Shown here piece after piece: positions 7,116 to 15,170 of a stretch of DNA of 37,404 nucleotides. Below the pieces are notes generated by a model, which was not told where the DNA came from, made no database searches, and saw nothing but the letters and a program-made list of their open reading frames with translations. The position numbers and the translations under genes are program-made. The stretch comes from a virus. Positions within the stretch are counted from its first letter, which is position 1. Each line of letters opens with the position of its first letter. The stretch spans positions 1 to 37,404 of IMG/VR virus record IMGVR_UViG_3300025649_000163. One strand, 5' to 3'.

Positions 7116-7353
7116 AATAGCCGGTAATGCGGGTAATATTCTCGACTTCAAGGCTTTTGTTGATTGCTTTTAGAAGTGCGTCTGTATTCATTTCGTTAAG
7201 TTTCCGGTATTCCACGCCCGTTGACCGCTGTTCGTTGTTCTGGTACCAGGCTAAATTGGTATTTCTAAATAATATCTGCTGATTGTTAAAGTCGTCTAAC
7301 CATTCGATGTTCTGATTTGCTTCAAGAAATACGGTCAACTCGCCTGCTGTCAT
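6994..7353 (-). CDS. Small protein with anaerobic ribonucleotide reductase (NrdD)-like C-terminal motif
   Basis: 119 residues from the ATG at 7353, chosen because AGGAG sits 6 bp upstream; the longer frame runs back into the terminator. The C-terminal third (ITRITGYFTKVSSWNPGK, then AELKDR) resembles the segment found near the end of class III ribonucleotide reductases, but the cysteines and the glycyl-radical motif are absent and the protein is far too short to be a reductase. Small phage proteins with this motif exist and their role is unclear to me. It lies just downstream of the main late terminator and therefore needs read-through or its own promoter. Confidence 0.6.
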   Translation of the reverse strand: MTAGELTVFLEANQNIEWLDDFNNQQILFRNTNLAWYQNNEQRSTGVEYRKLNEMNTDALLKAINKSLEVENITRITGYFTKVSSWNPGKKAELKDRNRMNLSGSVQSMHIPHLKDAVA

Positions 7354-7376
7354 AGGGACTCCTAAAGATATAGGGT

Positions 7377-7425
7377 TAAAAAAGGGGAACCGCCCGGAGA
7401 CAAAGGGGGTAACATCTCCGAGCGG
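7377..7425 (-). terminator. Main late-operon terminator (minus strand)
   Basis: Read on the minus strand, CCGCTCGGAGA (7425-7415) pairs with TCTCCGGGCGG (7400-7390) with a single G-T wobble, followed by TTCCCC and a run of T (7383-7377). It is the strongest terminator signal of the minus-strand block and marks the end of the virion/lysis operon. Confidence 0.85.
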
Positions 7426-7464
7426 TCTGCTGCTTGCTGTGTCGCCAAAATAGGGTGAGGACAC

Positions 7465-7731
7465 TCAGCCAGCGCAGCAAATTGAAGCTGTATCGTTGGC
7501 ACGACTTAGGGGGCGCGGCGTTTCCATGTCTACCGCTCTGACAACACCAACTATCCGGTTGCTTTCATCCAATCCCGCAGCCAACGCATACAGCAAATTA
7601 CGGTGCTGATAAAATTACCCGTTTCTTATTTGCAAGACTTCCGAAACTTCTTACCGCTTTCCAAACATACCACGCTGATATTTCTAACCGGCTTTATAAT
7701 AGACACTTAAAGGCTTGTCTTTTTCAGTCAT
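7465..7731 (-). pseudogene. Last gene of the late operon, interrupted by three in-frame stops
   Basis: ATG 7731 overlaps the stop of the holin-like gene (ATGA). One reading phase continues for 88 codons to TGA at 7467-7465 but contains TAG (7686-7684), TAA (7653-7651) and TAA (7617-7615). The translated pieces look like genuine protein: MTEKDKPLSVYYKAG, KYQRGMFGKR, EVSEVLQIRNG, and the long last piece with NLLYALAAGLDESNRIVGVV and VDMETPRPLSRAND. It therefore looks like a decayed or recoded gene rather than noise. The 15-codon peptide before the first stop may still be made. No family recognised. Confidence 0.55.
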
Positions 7732-7939
7732 TGTTTTTTTTGCCTGCTTTCATAGCGTTCCATTTTGAGTTTCCGACAAGGGTAGCACCGACAACCCCTG
7801 CAATTGCCTGTGCTTCGGGAACAATGGCAGTGTATTCAGGTGCTACAAGCGGCACAACAAAAGGGGCAGCACCTATTCCGATAAACAAAAGCCCTGCCGT
7901 GATGCGTTTACTGCCTTTAATAATCTTTTTTATTATCAT
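7724..7939 (-). CDS. Holin-like small membrane protein, 71 aa
   Basis: ATG 7939 behind AGGAG. Basic N-terminus (MIIKKIIKGSKR), a first hydrophobic segment (about 13-33, TAGLLFIGIGAAPFVVPLVA), a turn, a second weaker one (about 42-57, EAQAIAGVVGATLVGN) and a basic tail (MKAGKKNND). Size, topology and position next to the M15 endolysin fit a class II-type holin that opens the inner membrane at lysis. Sequence-level homology is not claimed. Confidence 0.6.
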   Translation of the reverse strand: MIIKKIIKGSKRITAGLLFIGIGAAPFVVPLVAPEYTAIVPEAQAIAGVVGATLVGNSKWNAMKAGKKNND

Positions 7940-7943
7940 TGGT

Positions 7944-8264
7944 TTACTCCTGCAACATTTTTTTTAGCCCCAGCCAACAGGCAGTACCGACACCCCCAAT
8001 AAAGCCCGTAAATATAGTAACAAAAAAAACCATTGAAAGTTTTTCGCCGCGGTTGCGCTGTTTGGTAAGCCAGATATGGTTGGCTTCCATTTCCCTGAAA
8101 ACTGCACTTACACTACCGTTCGTATTGGATGAAAGCTCATCGATTATTGAGCCAATTTGTTTTGCCTGCTCATCTGTAACAGGAAACCGACATATATGAT
8201 TACTTGCCGCAAGTTCAGATTTAATTATATCTCTCAGCACATGTTCAGATACAAGCATTTCCAT
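7944..8264 (-). CDS. C-terminally membrane-anchored lysis-cassette protein, 106 aa
   Basis: Start chosen at ATG 8264 (GAGGGAGCT upstream); the frame extends five codons to a TTG. The N-terminal two thirds are soluble and helical (VLRDIIKSELAASNH, then DEQAKQIGSIIDEL); near the end one membrane segment (VFFVTIFTGFIGGVGTACWL) is followed by a short basic tail. It lies between the endolysin and the holin-like gene, so it may be a holin partner, antiholin or spanin-like component. Confidence 0.6.
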   Translation of the reverse strand: MEMLVSEHVLRDIIKSELAASNHICRFPVTDEQAKQIGSIIDELSSNTNGSVSAVFREMEANHIWLTKQRNRGEKLSMVFFVTIFTGFIGGVGTACWLGLKKMLQE

Positions 8265-8282
8265 GTTCAGCTCCCTCAAGTG

Positions 8283-8585
8283 TCAGCGTGCGCCGTTGTG
8301 TTCCAGCGAGTAATGATTTCCATCGTTAAACCTACCGCCCCACGAACCACCGATTGACTCCCAGTATTCGCCAAGCGGTAAGTGTGCTTCTGTTGTTGTT
8401 AAAAAAACACCGTCTTGGAATAGATTTAAATCTATCGCAAGCCGTTTACCGTGCAAGCTGTTTTCCATGTGTCCAGTGGTTGCGTATGCGTCACCAAACG
8501 TTAATTCATAACCGTGAGAATCAGCAAAATCAATAAGCCGCGCAACCATAAGAACAAACTTTGATTGTTTCTGCCTGAGTGTCAT
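8283..8585 (-). CDS. M15-family endopeptidase (endolysin)
   Basis: 100 residues. The zinc-peptidase pattern is complete: HMENSLHGKRLAIDLNLF gives ligands His45 and Asp52, and FNDGNHYSL gives Asp88 (catalytic type) and zinc ligand His91; LGEYWESIGGSWGGRF between them is typical of the phage M15 L-alanyl-D-glutamate/D,D-peptidase group. It cuts peptide stems of peptidoglycan for host lysis. No signal peptide, so export depends on the neighbouring holin-like protein. It overlaps the upstream gene by 4 bp. Confidence 0.9.
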   Translation of the reverse strand: MTLRQKQSKFVLMVARLIDFADSHGYELTFGDAYATTGHMENSLHGKRLAIDLNLFQDGVFLTTTEAHLPLGEYWESIGGSWGGRFNDGNHYSLEHNGAR

Positions 8586-8833
8586 TGGTAATACCTCCTG
8601 GCAAACTCATTCAACCCCATGCCGGTGATGCGCCCCAACTTAACATCTAATCTTTGCGCTGAAAACTGGATTGACTCTGCAAGCGTTATCATTTCAACGA
8701 CATCGTCATGCTCTAATTTTGACGAAGTCGCTTTGCGAACAAGTTTAAGCAAGCGACTGGACAGCCCCGAAAGCGGCATTGCGGCATTGCGGATAACATC
8801 TTCAATCGCGTATGTGCATAGAGAACAGGTCAT
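8582..8833 (-). CDS. Hypothetical protein, 83 aa, between exported proteins and endolysin
   Basis: Start taken at ATG 8833, which overlaps the stop of the upstream gene (ATGA); the frame could start 15 codons earlier inside that gene. Starts MTCSLCTYAIEDVIRNAAMP with a CSLC pair, then an amphipathic helical body (LSSRLLKLVRKATSS, DDVVEMITLAESI). Function unknown; overlap on both sides shows a coupled position in the operon. Confidence 0.6.
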   Translation of the reverse strand: MTCSLCTYAIEDVIRNAAMPLSGLSSRLLKLVRKATSSKLEHDDVVEMITLAESIQFSAQRLDVKLGRITGMGLNEFARRYYQ

Positions 8834-9732
8834 TTTAAAACTGCCCCGTTTCCTTTCATTGTTGGCAGTACCGTCCACGGTCTTTTTGTTTTAATTACGC
8901 TTGCAGAAAATGGCGTGTCCCACGGCTTCTCAAAAAAGTTAATTCCGCCCAGATAAAAACTATCAAAAGCGTTAGATGACTCCATGATTGCATCCAGTGC
9001 AATATTCATCAACTTTGTTCCCTCGGGGGCGTCACCTATCCCAACCTCAACTGCATCAAAAATTTTCTCTGTTGGACTAATAATAGTTCCGCCAAAAGGC
9101 CCTGTTTTAAATTCAGAAATCCAGACTGACAGAGTTGCGTTATCGCTTTCTGTTCTTGCTGTGTATTTCCCGTACAGACTATATGACTTTTCAAGATCAA
9201 AAGTTTCAGTTGAAGATATGTAATCTTCAAAGCCTGTGAAATTCCGACTTACTTCTAGTTTATACACAGTGGGACTAACGTTATTGGGATATTTCCTGAG
9301 CCGTATGCCGCCTAAGTTTCTGGTAGAGAGAGTTTTGAGGATTATTTGTATTTCACCCGTACTTGCCTCAAGCGGTGCAGCATCAGGGAAAAGTCCAACG
9401 TGAAACCATGTTGTACCACCTGTTAGCTCGGTATTAGAGGAATACAGTCCACAGCCAAACACCGGGCTGGCTGTTGCAGACAGGTAAAGATACCCGCCAT
9501 TGAGTATATCGCCTTTATAATCCGAGCCTGTTTCTGCTACAGTGTGAGAGCAATTGCTTGAGCCCCATTCTTCACCTCGATCATGGGTGGTCAAGTCCCC
9601 TGTTAAAGTAGCCGCAGTTTCAAATTCTTGACATATCTTGCCGTTGTAATCCGCTACAAAATCATCACAAAATCCAGCATGCAAAATAGCCGGGCAAAGA
9701 AGAAAGAAAAACAATATTAGAAATTTATTCAT
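8830..9732 (-). CDS. Exported protein with Sec signal peptide, tail-fibre position
   Basis: 300 residues. A clear signal peptide: basic MNK, hydrophobic FLILFFFLLCPAIL, cleavage predicted after LHA at about 20. The mature part is rich in Thr, Ser, Gly and aromatic residues with alternating strand-like segments (TTWFHVGLFPDA, IRLRKYPNN, NATLSVWISEFK), as in lectin-like (concanavalin/LamG-type) beta sandwiches, and has several cysteines at the front (CDDF, KICQEF, SNCSH) suited to an oxidising compartment. It occupies the slot where T7-like phages carry fibre genes. It could be an exported host-surface factor or a fibre with an unusual leader. Confidence 0.7.
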   Translation of the reverse strand: MNKFLILFFFLLCPAILHAGFCDDFVADYNGKICQEFETAATLTGDLTTHDRGEEWGSSNCSHTVAETGSDYKGDILNGGYLYLSATASPVFGCGLYSSNTELTGGTTWFHVGLFPDAAPLEASTGEIQIILKTLSTRNLGGIRLRKYPNNVSPTVYKLEVSRNFTGFEDYISSTETFDLEKSYSLYGKYTARTESDNATLSVWISEFKTGPFGGTIISPTEKIFDAVEVGIGDAPEGTKLMNIALDAIMESSNAFDSFYLGGINFFEKPWDTPFSASVIKTKRPWTVLPTMKGNGAVLK

Positions 9733-10886
9733 TCTGCAATCTTCTCTAAATACATTAAAGTTGTGAACTCAATTTCTATGGCAGTGCCTGCCATTTGCCC
9801 GTATGTTTGGAAAAAGGAAAATTGGCCGGCTGAAAAAGTAGCGTCTAACCAGTCGGCTCTTGATTGTATCGCCAGTGTCCCTGCACTAAAAACCCCTGTG
9901 TAAAGATAGTTTGCAACTGTGGTTTGGTCAGCAATTTTCGTACCATTAATATACACTGAAAAATCTGTACCCGTCATTACAGCCTGAACAAAGTTTTTCT
10001 CAGTCAGATCGATACTCTCCTCATCTGATTCATAGACTCTTGCAGTTTCGTCAGAACCGGCTACAACCGCAATCCCCTTATATGTGCCTCTTAAACCAAC
10101 CGCTGCATCGGATGGATAGTAGGTGGCACACACTCCGATACAATCATCTACCGGGCGACCTGCTATTGCTTCTGATGTGAAGCCGACGCAGTGCAGGGGT
10201 TGTCCACCGACATATCCTGCCGTGGCATACTTTGATGTACTCCCGAACTTCACCCAGCTCTCGACCCGATTTTCGGTTGTGTCTGTAATATCAGGAGTAA
10301 TCGTTTTGATGAAAGAGTTAATTCCAAGAGCGGAAGGATTTGTTATTTTTAAAATATTATCCCCTGCTGCGCTTGGCTCAACCGAAAAGACTTGACCTAG
10401 GCCTCCATTATAATCCCAATTTGTCCCCCATTCATCATCATTGCAAGCGGCGGATTTGTAATCTGCACAAGCGTCGGAATCCCGAAAATACAAGTCTATA
10501 GGGACCGTCATTACCTCAGTCCCCGCAGTGGTGGTAATCGCCCATTTTGTAGCGGTCGAAGGGGTATAATAAAACATGCCTGTGGTGTCATCAACGACAT
10601 TATACCAGCCAATAACTCCGGCATAGCCAAGCAGGGCGTCACCGAAAGCACGGGGTGGTACATCGTAACGAATGGGTAGACCGATGAAACCAGCCAAATT
10701 CGCTGGGTCAACAACGGTATAGCTCGGTGCAACAATACCGCCTTCAAACGTCTGCGGCTCGGTGAACGTGTTCGGCTCGGTAAGCTCAGCGTATGTGCCG
10801 TGCCCAGCAGGGGATGGCTTTTCTATTCCAGCCTGTGCGTTAAGTGCGACACACAAGAACACAATAATCGGGATAAAATATTTCAT
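9729..10886 (-). CDS. Exported protein with Sec signal peptide and lectin-like body
   Basis: 385 residues. Signal peptide MKYFIPIIVFLCVALNAQA with a likely cut after AQA. The first mature segment (TYAELTEPNTFTEPQTFEGG) resembles the repeated start of phage appendage proteins. The remainder is strand-rich (ENRVESWVKFGSTSKYA, NFVQAVMTGTDFSVYINGTK), consistent with a LamG/concanavalin-type carbohydrate-binding fold, with cysteine pairs (SDACADYKSAACNDDEW; DDCIGVCATYY). It overlaps the next gene by 4 bp. Function inferred as surface or receptor interaction. Confidence 0.7.
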   Translation of the reverse strand: MKYFIPIIVFLCVALNAQAGIEKPSPAGHGTYAELTEPNTFTEPQTFEGGIVAPSYTVVDPANLAGFIGLPIRYDVPPRAFGDALLGYAGVIGWYNVVDDTTGMFYYTPSTATKWAITTTAGTEVMTVPIDLYFRDSDACADYKSAACNDDEWGTNWDYNGGLGQVFSVEPSAAGDNILKITNPSALGINSFIKTITPDITDTTENRVESWVKFGSTSKYATAGYVGGQPLHCVGFTSEAIAGRPVDDCIGVCATYYPSDAAVGLRGTYKGIAVVAGSDETARVYESDEESIDLTEKNFVQAVMTGTDFSVYINGTKIADQTTVANYLYTGVFSAGTLAIQSRADWLDATFSAGQFSFFQTYGQMAGTAIEIEFTTLMYLEKIAE

Positions 10887-10895
10887 GCTGTCTCC

Positions 10896-11375
10896 TTAGT
10901 TGACATTATCGCCAAAAATTAAGTAAAAGTATACTGCCGTCATATCTATGGCGCTGTCATTATCAACGGTTAAATAAAGATGGGGAATTTCAATAGTGTC
11001 CTTATTTCTAAAAAATATAGGGGCGCTCAGGCCGCTAAACGAAAAGCTGTCGCCAAGATTGGTTTCGGTCACATAGATAAGGGTTTCTATTTCCGTGGCA
11101 GTAGCATCTTCACTTTCTGACACATACCAATCAAGGTCTGTGCTTAAAGATTGAATACCGACACCGATAATGTTTCCAAACACACTCGGTATGGTAAGGT
11201 CGAACACCTGCGACACGCCAGTGGTAACGCTCGTAGTAGAGGTATACGCGCACTTCTGTATGCGCTTATTAGCGTCCACCCACTCACACGTTCCAGTCAG
11301 GTCAACCGTTGCGCACAAAGCGTTCCCACACATTAACAATACTGCCATAATCGTTGCTACTAAAATCTTTTTCAT
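10896..11375 (-). CDS. Small exported protein with Sec signal peptide, 159 aa
   Basis: MKKILVATIMAVLLMCGNALC forms a signal peptide with a probable cut after ALC or NAL; no standard lipobox is seen. The mature part is strand-rich (QVFDLTIPSVFGNIIGVGI, HLYLTVDNDSAIDMTAVYFY) with paired cysteines (GTCEWVDANKRIQKC), a size and pattern like a single beta-sandwich domain. First of three consecutive exported products after the largest core protein. Confidence 0.7.
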   Translation of the reverse strand: MKKILVATIMAVLLMCGNALCATVDLTGTCEWVDANKRIQKCAYTSTTSVTTGVSQVFDLTIPSVFGNIIGVGIQSLSTDLDWYVSESEDATATEIETLIYVTETNLGDSFSFSGLSAPIFFRNKDTIEIPHLYLTVDNDSAIDMTAVYFYLIFGDNVN

Positions 11376-11390
11376 GGTACTCTCCTTTTG

Positions 11391-14300
11391 TTAATCTTCA
11401 GTTACATAGTCAATGTATCTTGCAATTTGCCCCGTAGGTATTGGTACAATTGGTTCTTGAATTTCAGCGATTATTTCCATCCAGTCAAGCGCTGAGATTT
11501 CGTTTTTTGTAAGCATTTGTATTGCGTGTAAAAAACCATCGAGAACGGGAATTTGAACGGGGTGGTATGCCCTCCTTTTATCTTGCGCTACGATAGCCAT
11601 TACAACATTTTCAATAAGTTCTCCAAAAACTGGGATACCTGCTGTTGGCGATGTAGCTATTTTTGCAAAAACACGTTCTATATATGTTGCCATAAGCTCA
11701 TCAGGGTCATCACCACCTATCGCCCTTAACGGTGCTGTTATTATTTCTCCAAGCGTCACATAGAGGTATGGCTGTATAATACCATAGACAGCCATTGTCT
11801 TTACATATTGCTTTTTAGTTATATCGCCATTGATGATAGCGATTTGTGCGTCTACCATTTTGCGGACGTACTGATTGGGGGTGTTCTTAAACCGCATTGT
11901 CGCTCTAAAAAACACATTATTTGAGTTCTGTAATACGGATAGACTGGAGCTTAATCCTGATTGCTGTGATCGGATCGTCTGTTTTTTAAGTTGTGCGAAA
12001 GCATAATTTGTTGCTTCTTGCTCGGTAGCATTAGGATTTTTCTGTTTATATTCTGTTATTTGGTTCTGAACATATGGCGCACCACCATAAATGATTGCAC
12101 CAATATCGCCTGTGCGACCAAAAGAAGTTAGGAACTTCATCAATTTGATTTTCTTATCACCAAACTTTTTCGCATCTTCAAGAGCATTAGCTAATGCTTC
12201 ATTATAACCACGGCCATAACGTCTGCGGATGTACTCTGAGTTATTCCACATAAAGTCAAATGTTTGCTTTGGAGTCGCAAGACCACCGAAGAATCCTGTT
12301 GCCCACTCCCCTGCTGGCATGACCTCTGCATAATTTGTTACAGAGCCAAGCTGACGCATAAATGTTGTTGGGCTTAGTGCAATTTTGGCAACCGCCCAAT
12401 TATTTATTAGCTTTCCATAGCCAGTTGAAATAACGTCCATGTGTTCTGGTATTTTATTCAACGCCATTTCGTCAACTAGCGCTTGAGTGCTACCATAGAC
12501 CTTCTTGCCAAACTTGTTCTCTATAATTGACTTCATCTGAGTGTCGCTAAGCGCCCTCTTAACACGCTCATACTTAGGGCTAACGTGCCTAACATGCTCA
12601 CCCTCTACAATATGTTGCTGAAAGCTCGCCCACATGTTCTGAGGCAGGGGGGTTACACCGCTATTAGCTCTATGTTTTGTTGGGCCGGGCTGTTCACCAA
12701 CAGTTTTTATATGATCAAAAATATCGTTAGTATTTATACCGTCAATTTTTATAGATTTTCTCGGCCAATAAAAGGGGATATTGGGGATCTCAACGCCCTG
12801 AGTTTCAATACTCCACTCGTTGAAAACATCAAAGTATGGTTGCACCTGCGCCTGAAGATAATCAGCAAAAGCCTTCTGCTCATCAGTGAGGGAGTCAAAC
12901 AATGGCTGAAGCTGATACATATCATATGCCTCTGCTAATAGCATATGCGAGTTCTCGTTTTTATTGAGAGTCCACAAATCCATTATATCCCAAGTTGAAA
13001 CTTCAACCGTTCCTTGAGGGCCAGTTAATTTGCGCCTATCGTTATTCATTTCAATAGCAGTAGCATTGAAATTCTTGGTTTTTAATATCCTAGCACCTTC
13101 TTGCTCTGCTCGCTCAACCACCTTATCCACAGCATCGTTGCGAGACGATTCCTCCATCTCGAAGTTAAACTCATCAGCAACCTTCGGGCCAAACATTGAG
13201 TTCATTGCAGACCACACATTTGCAGTTGTGTTCACATATGCTGCTTGCAAGGCTTTCCGTATCGGCTTTGGTAGCTTGCGACTCCGCAGTGTGTTCTTCA
13301 TATTCTCAACATCTTTTGCTTGTTGAGAGTCTTTTGGGAGCAACATCATCTTCTGCTTACGCAACTCTTTTTGAACTGTTATAACATCTTCTCTGGCAAA
13401 ATCAGCTTGCTTGCGAAAGCCCTCAGCTTCTTTGCTATCACCAAGTTCATATGCTTCAAGCTCGTTAGCCATAGAATCATAATAGCCAGCTCGATTTTCT
13501 AGTGTGGTTGTTTTGTCCTTCGCTTGCTGTACGGCTCTTGTTATCCCCGATATGCGCTCTATGTTTGCCTGCCGTGCCTTCATTTGTTCTTGCACTTGCA
13601 CTATTTGTTCTTTGTGTTTTGCGACCACATCGGCTTGATCTGCCTCTTTATTAGAATCCTGAATATCTGTGATCTGGTCATCTGAATAATTAATCTTTTC
13701 TTCAAGCCCCCTAATAGCATCTCGTTCTTCACGAACAAGTTCCATGCGCTGACCTTGTGCTACGGCTCTTGCATCTTTGCCAAAGTGTTTTCCAATAGAC
13801 TGTTGTTCTTCTTGCGTTAAGTTTTCCAGTGTATCAATTTTATTCATTGCGTTTTTAAATATTGCCTGTTCTTTGCGCTGCTGTTGTTCTTCGTATTGGG
13901 CAATCGCTTCCGATGGGACAGACTTGCGAATCTCTGCAATCTGTTGTGGCGTAGCACCGTTTTCAGCAAATCGCAATTCAGCGTCTTTAACCAGTTTCTT
14001 GCCCTTAACGGCCTCCTGTATTTTTGAACCTATGTTGACACTGCCGCCAACACTAGAAACAAGAACCATGTTCTTGCCAGCCATTACACCTTCTTCAACC
14101 ACCTTATCCCAAATCTCAATCATTCGCTCTGTTGTCGGGAAGTCAACATTTAATTCTGCTGGGATATCCGCTGGTGGCGAACCACCCCCTGCTCCTGTCG
14201 CAATGCTTGAACCAATGCCTGCGGCAATTTCAGCAAAATCAGCCTCGTTCCACATCCGCATACCTTCAAGGCCAAGCTCCACAATGCCTTTTTGCATGCC

Positions 14301-15170
14301 TTCGGTAACAGCCTCGCCAATCCATGCAATAGCAGCATTTTTTCCACCAGCAAGAATCCCCTTTATTGTGCTTGGGTTCTTCATGGTTCTTGCGGCAGAT
14401 GCTATGAGCCATTTCTTTGCAAATTGCCCACCAACAGGAGTAAATAGTTTAGTAACATTCCCCATACTCCAAATGTCAAGTGCGGCCACACCAAGCCCTA
14501 CAACACCAGCAGCAGCGTTCATTTGCTCGTAAGTAAGGTTAAGGTTGTTCTCCTTGTTGTATAGGCTTAGTTCGCTCCACGCCTCTCCACGGCTTACATC
14601 ATATATATTCTTGGCCATAAAAATAGGGAAACTTGCTGCGAAAGTTCCAACACCTCCAGCAACCATCCCTGCCGGGACTGTCGCTGGTGCGCCGGGGCCA
14701 CCGATCAGGCCAAGCGTACCTCCCACGGTAGCTCCAACAGTGCCAGCTTTCACCGACTGCTCCGCTGATCTAGCAACAAGAGACCCCATTTGACCCGCTG
14801 TTTCGATATTGCCAAGCCAGAAACCATGTTGACTACCACGGCTTGCTTCAATTTCAACAATCCACTGTTCTTCCTGTGGGGTGGTGTTGCGATCTGCCTG
14901 CTTGTTATACAAGAGCATTAGGGTGTTCTGCTTCACACCATCGTTTGCAGCGTCCCATGCGTTTTCTGCTGTTAGTTTTTTTTGCTCCGGTTCTGGCTGT
15001 GGCGAGGGATTATCTAACCGAAAATTTTGGTTTTCTCCACTCTGTAATGACTGATATTCTTCTGCTGTAAAACTTTTTGGCATCCGAGCCTTTTTCATAG
15101 CAGTATATTCTTCTGCTGTAAAACTTGCAGGTATTTCTTCTCTCTGACCGTTGACTCGTTTTGTTATCAC
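11391..15170 (-). CDS. Large internal virion/ejection protein (T7 gp16-like)
   Basis: 1259 residues, the largest gene and third of three core genes in the T7-like order. The N-terminus repeats SFTAEEY (16-22, 33-39). A glycine-rich hydrophobic region (about 145-190, TVGATVGGTLGLIGGPGAP) could insert in membranes; a long Gln/Glu/Lys coiled coil (about 420-620) follows; the C-terminal third is mixed helical with hydrophobic patches (YGIIQPYLYVTLGEIITAPL). In T7, gp16 forms the core tip and crosses the envelope to pull DNA in. I see no lytic transglycosylase domain at its N-terminus, unlike T7. The start overlaps the previous gene by 4 bp. Confidence 0.75.
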   Translation of the reverse strand: MITKRVNGQREEIPASFTAEEYTAMKKARMPKSFTAEEYQSLQSGENQNFRLDNPSPQPEPEQKKLTAENAWDAANDGVKQNTLMLLYNKQADRNTTPQEEQWIVEIEASRGSQHGFWLGNIETAGQMGSLVARSAEQSVKAGTVGATVGGTLGLIGGPGAPATVPAGMVAGGVGTFAASFPIFMAKNIYDVSRGEAWSELSLYNKENNLNLTYEQMNAAAGVVGLGVAALDIWSMGNVTKLFTPVGGQFAKKWLIASAARTMKNPSTIKGILAGGKNAAIAWIGEAVTEGMQKGIVELGLEGMRMWNEADFAEIAAGIGSSIATGAGGGSPPADIPAELNVDFPTTERMIEIWDKVVEEGVMAGKNMVLVSSVGGSVNIGSKIQEAVKGKKLVKDAELRFAENGATPQQIAEIRKSVPSEAIAQYEEQQQRKEQAIFKNAMNKIDTLENLTQEEQQSIGKHFGKDARAVAQGQRMELVREERDAIRGLEEKINYSDDQITDIQDSNKEADQADVVAKHKEQIVQVQEQMKARQANIERISGITRAVQQAKDKTTTLENRAGYYDSMANELEAYELGDSKEAEGFRKQADFAREDVITVQKELRKQKMMLLPKDSQQAKDVENMKNTLRSRKLPKPIRKALQAAYVNTTANVWSAMNSMFGPKVADEFNFEMEESSRNDAVDKVVERAEQEGARILKTKNFNATAIEMNNDRRKLTGPQGTVEVSTWDIMDLWTLNKNENSHMLLAEAYDMYQLQPLFDSLTDEQKAFADYLQAQVQPYFDVFNEWSIETQGVEIPNIPFYWPRKSIKIDGINTNDIFDHIKTVGEQPGPTKHRANSGVTPLPQNMWASFQQHIVEGEHVRHVSPKYERVKRALSDTQMKSIIENKFGKKVYGSTQALVDEMALNKIPEHMDVISTGYGKLINNWAVAKIALSPTTFMRQLGSVTNYAEVMPAGEWATGFFGGLATPKQTFDFMWNNSEYIRRRYGRGYNEALANALEDAKKFGDKKIKLMKFLTSFGRTGDIGAIIYGGAPYVQNQITEYKQKNPNATEQEATNYAFAQLKKQTIRSQQSGLSSSLSVLQNSNNVFFRATMRFKNTPNQYVRKMVDAQIAIINGDITKKQYVKTMAVYGIIQPYLYVTLGEIITAPLRAIGGDDPDELMATYIERVFAKIATSPTAGIPVFGELIENVVMAIVAQDKRRAYHPVQIPVLDGFLHAIQMLTKNEISALDWMEIIAEIQEPIVPIPTGQIARYIDYVTED

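Noticed and set aside
7500-7560. tRNA-like AGCGGTAGAC (D-loop-like) string on the minus strand
   Set aside because: No acceptor stem, anticodon arm or T-loop can be folded around it; it belongs to the interrupted reading frame at 7465-7731.
7465-7731. Genome-wide stop codon reassignment to explain the interrupted gene
   Set aside because: TAA, TAG and TGA all serve as ordinary terminal stops in well supported genes of this window, and none of the recognisable long genes contains internal stops.
13777-14532. 251-codon plus-strand open frame inside the largest core gene
   Set aside because: It lies wholly antisense to the 1259-aa core protein, has no ribosome site or neighbours on that strand, and its composition is that of a shadow frame.
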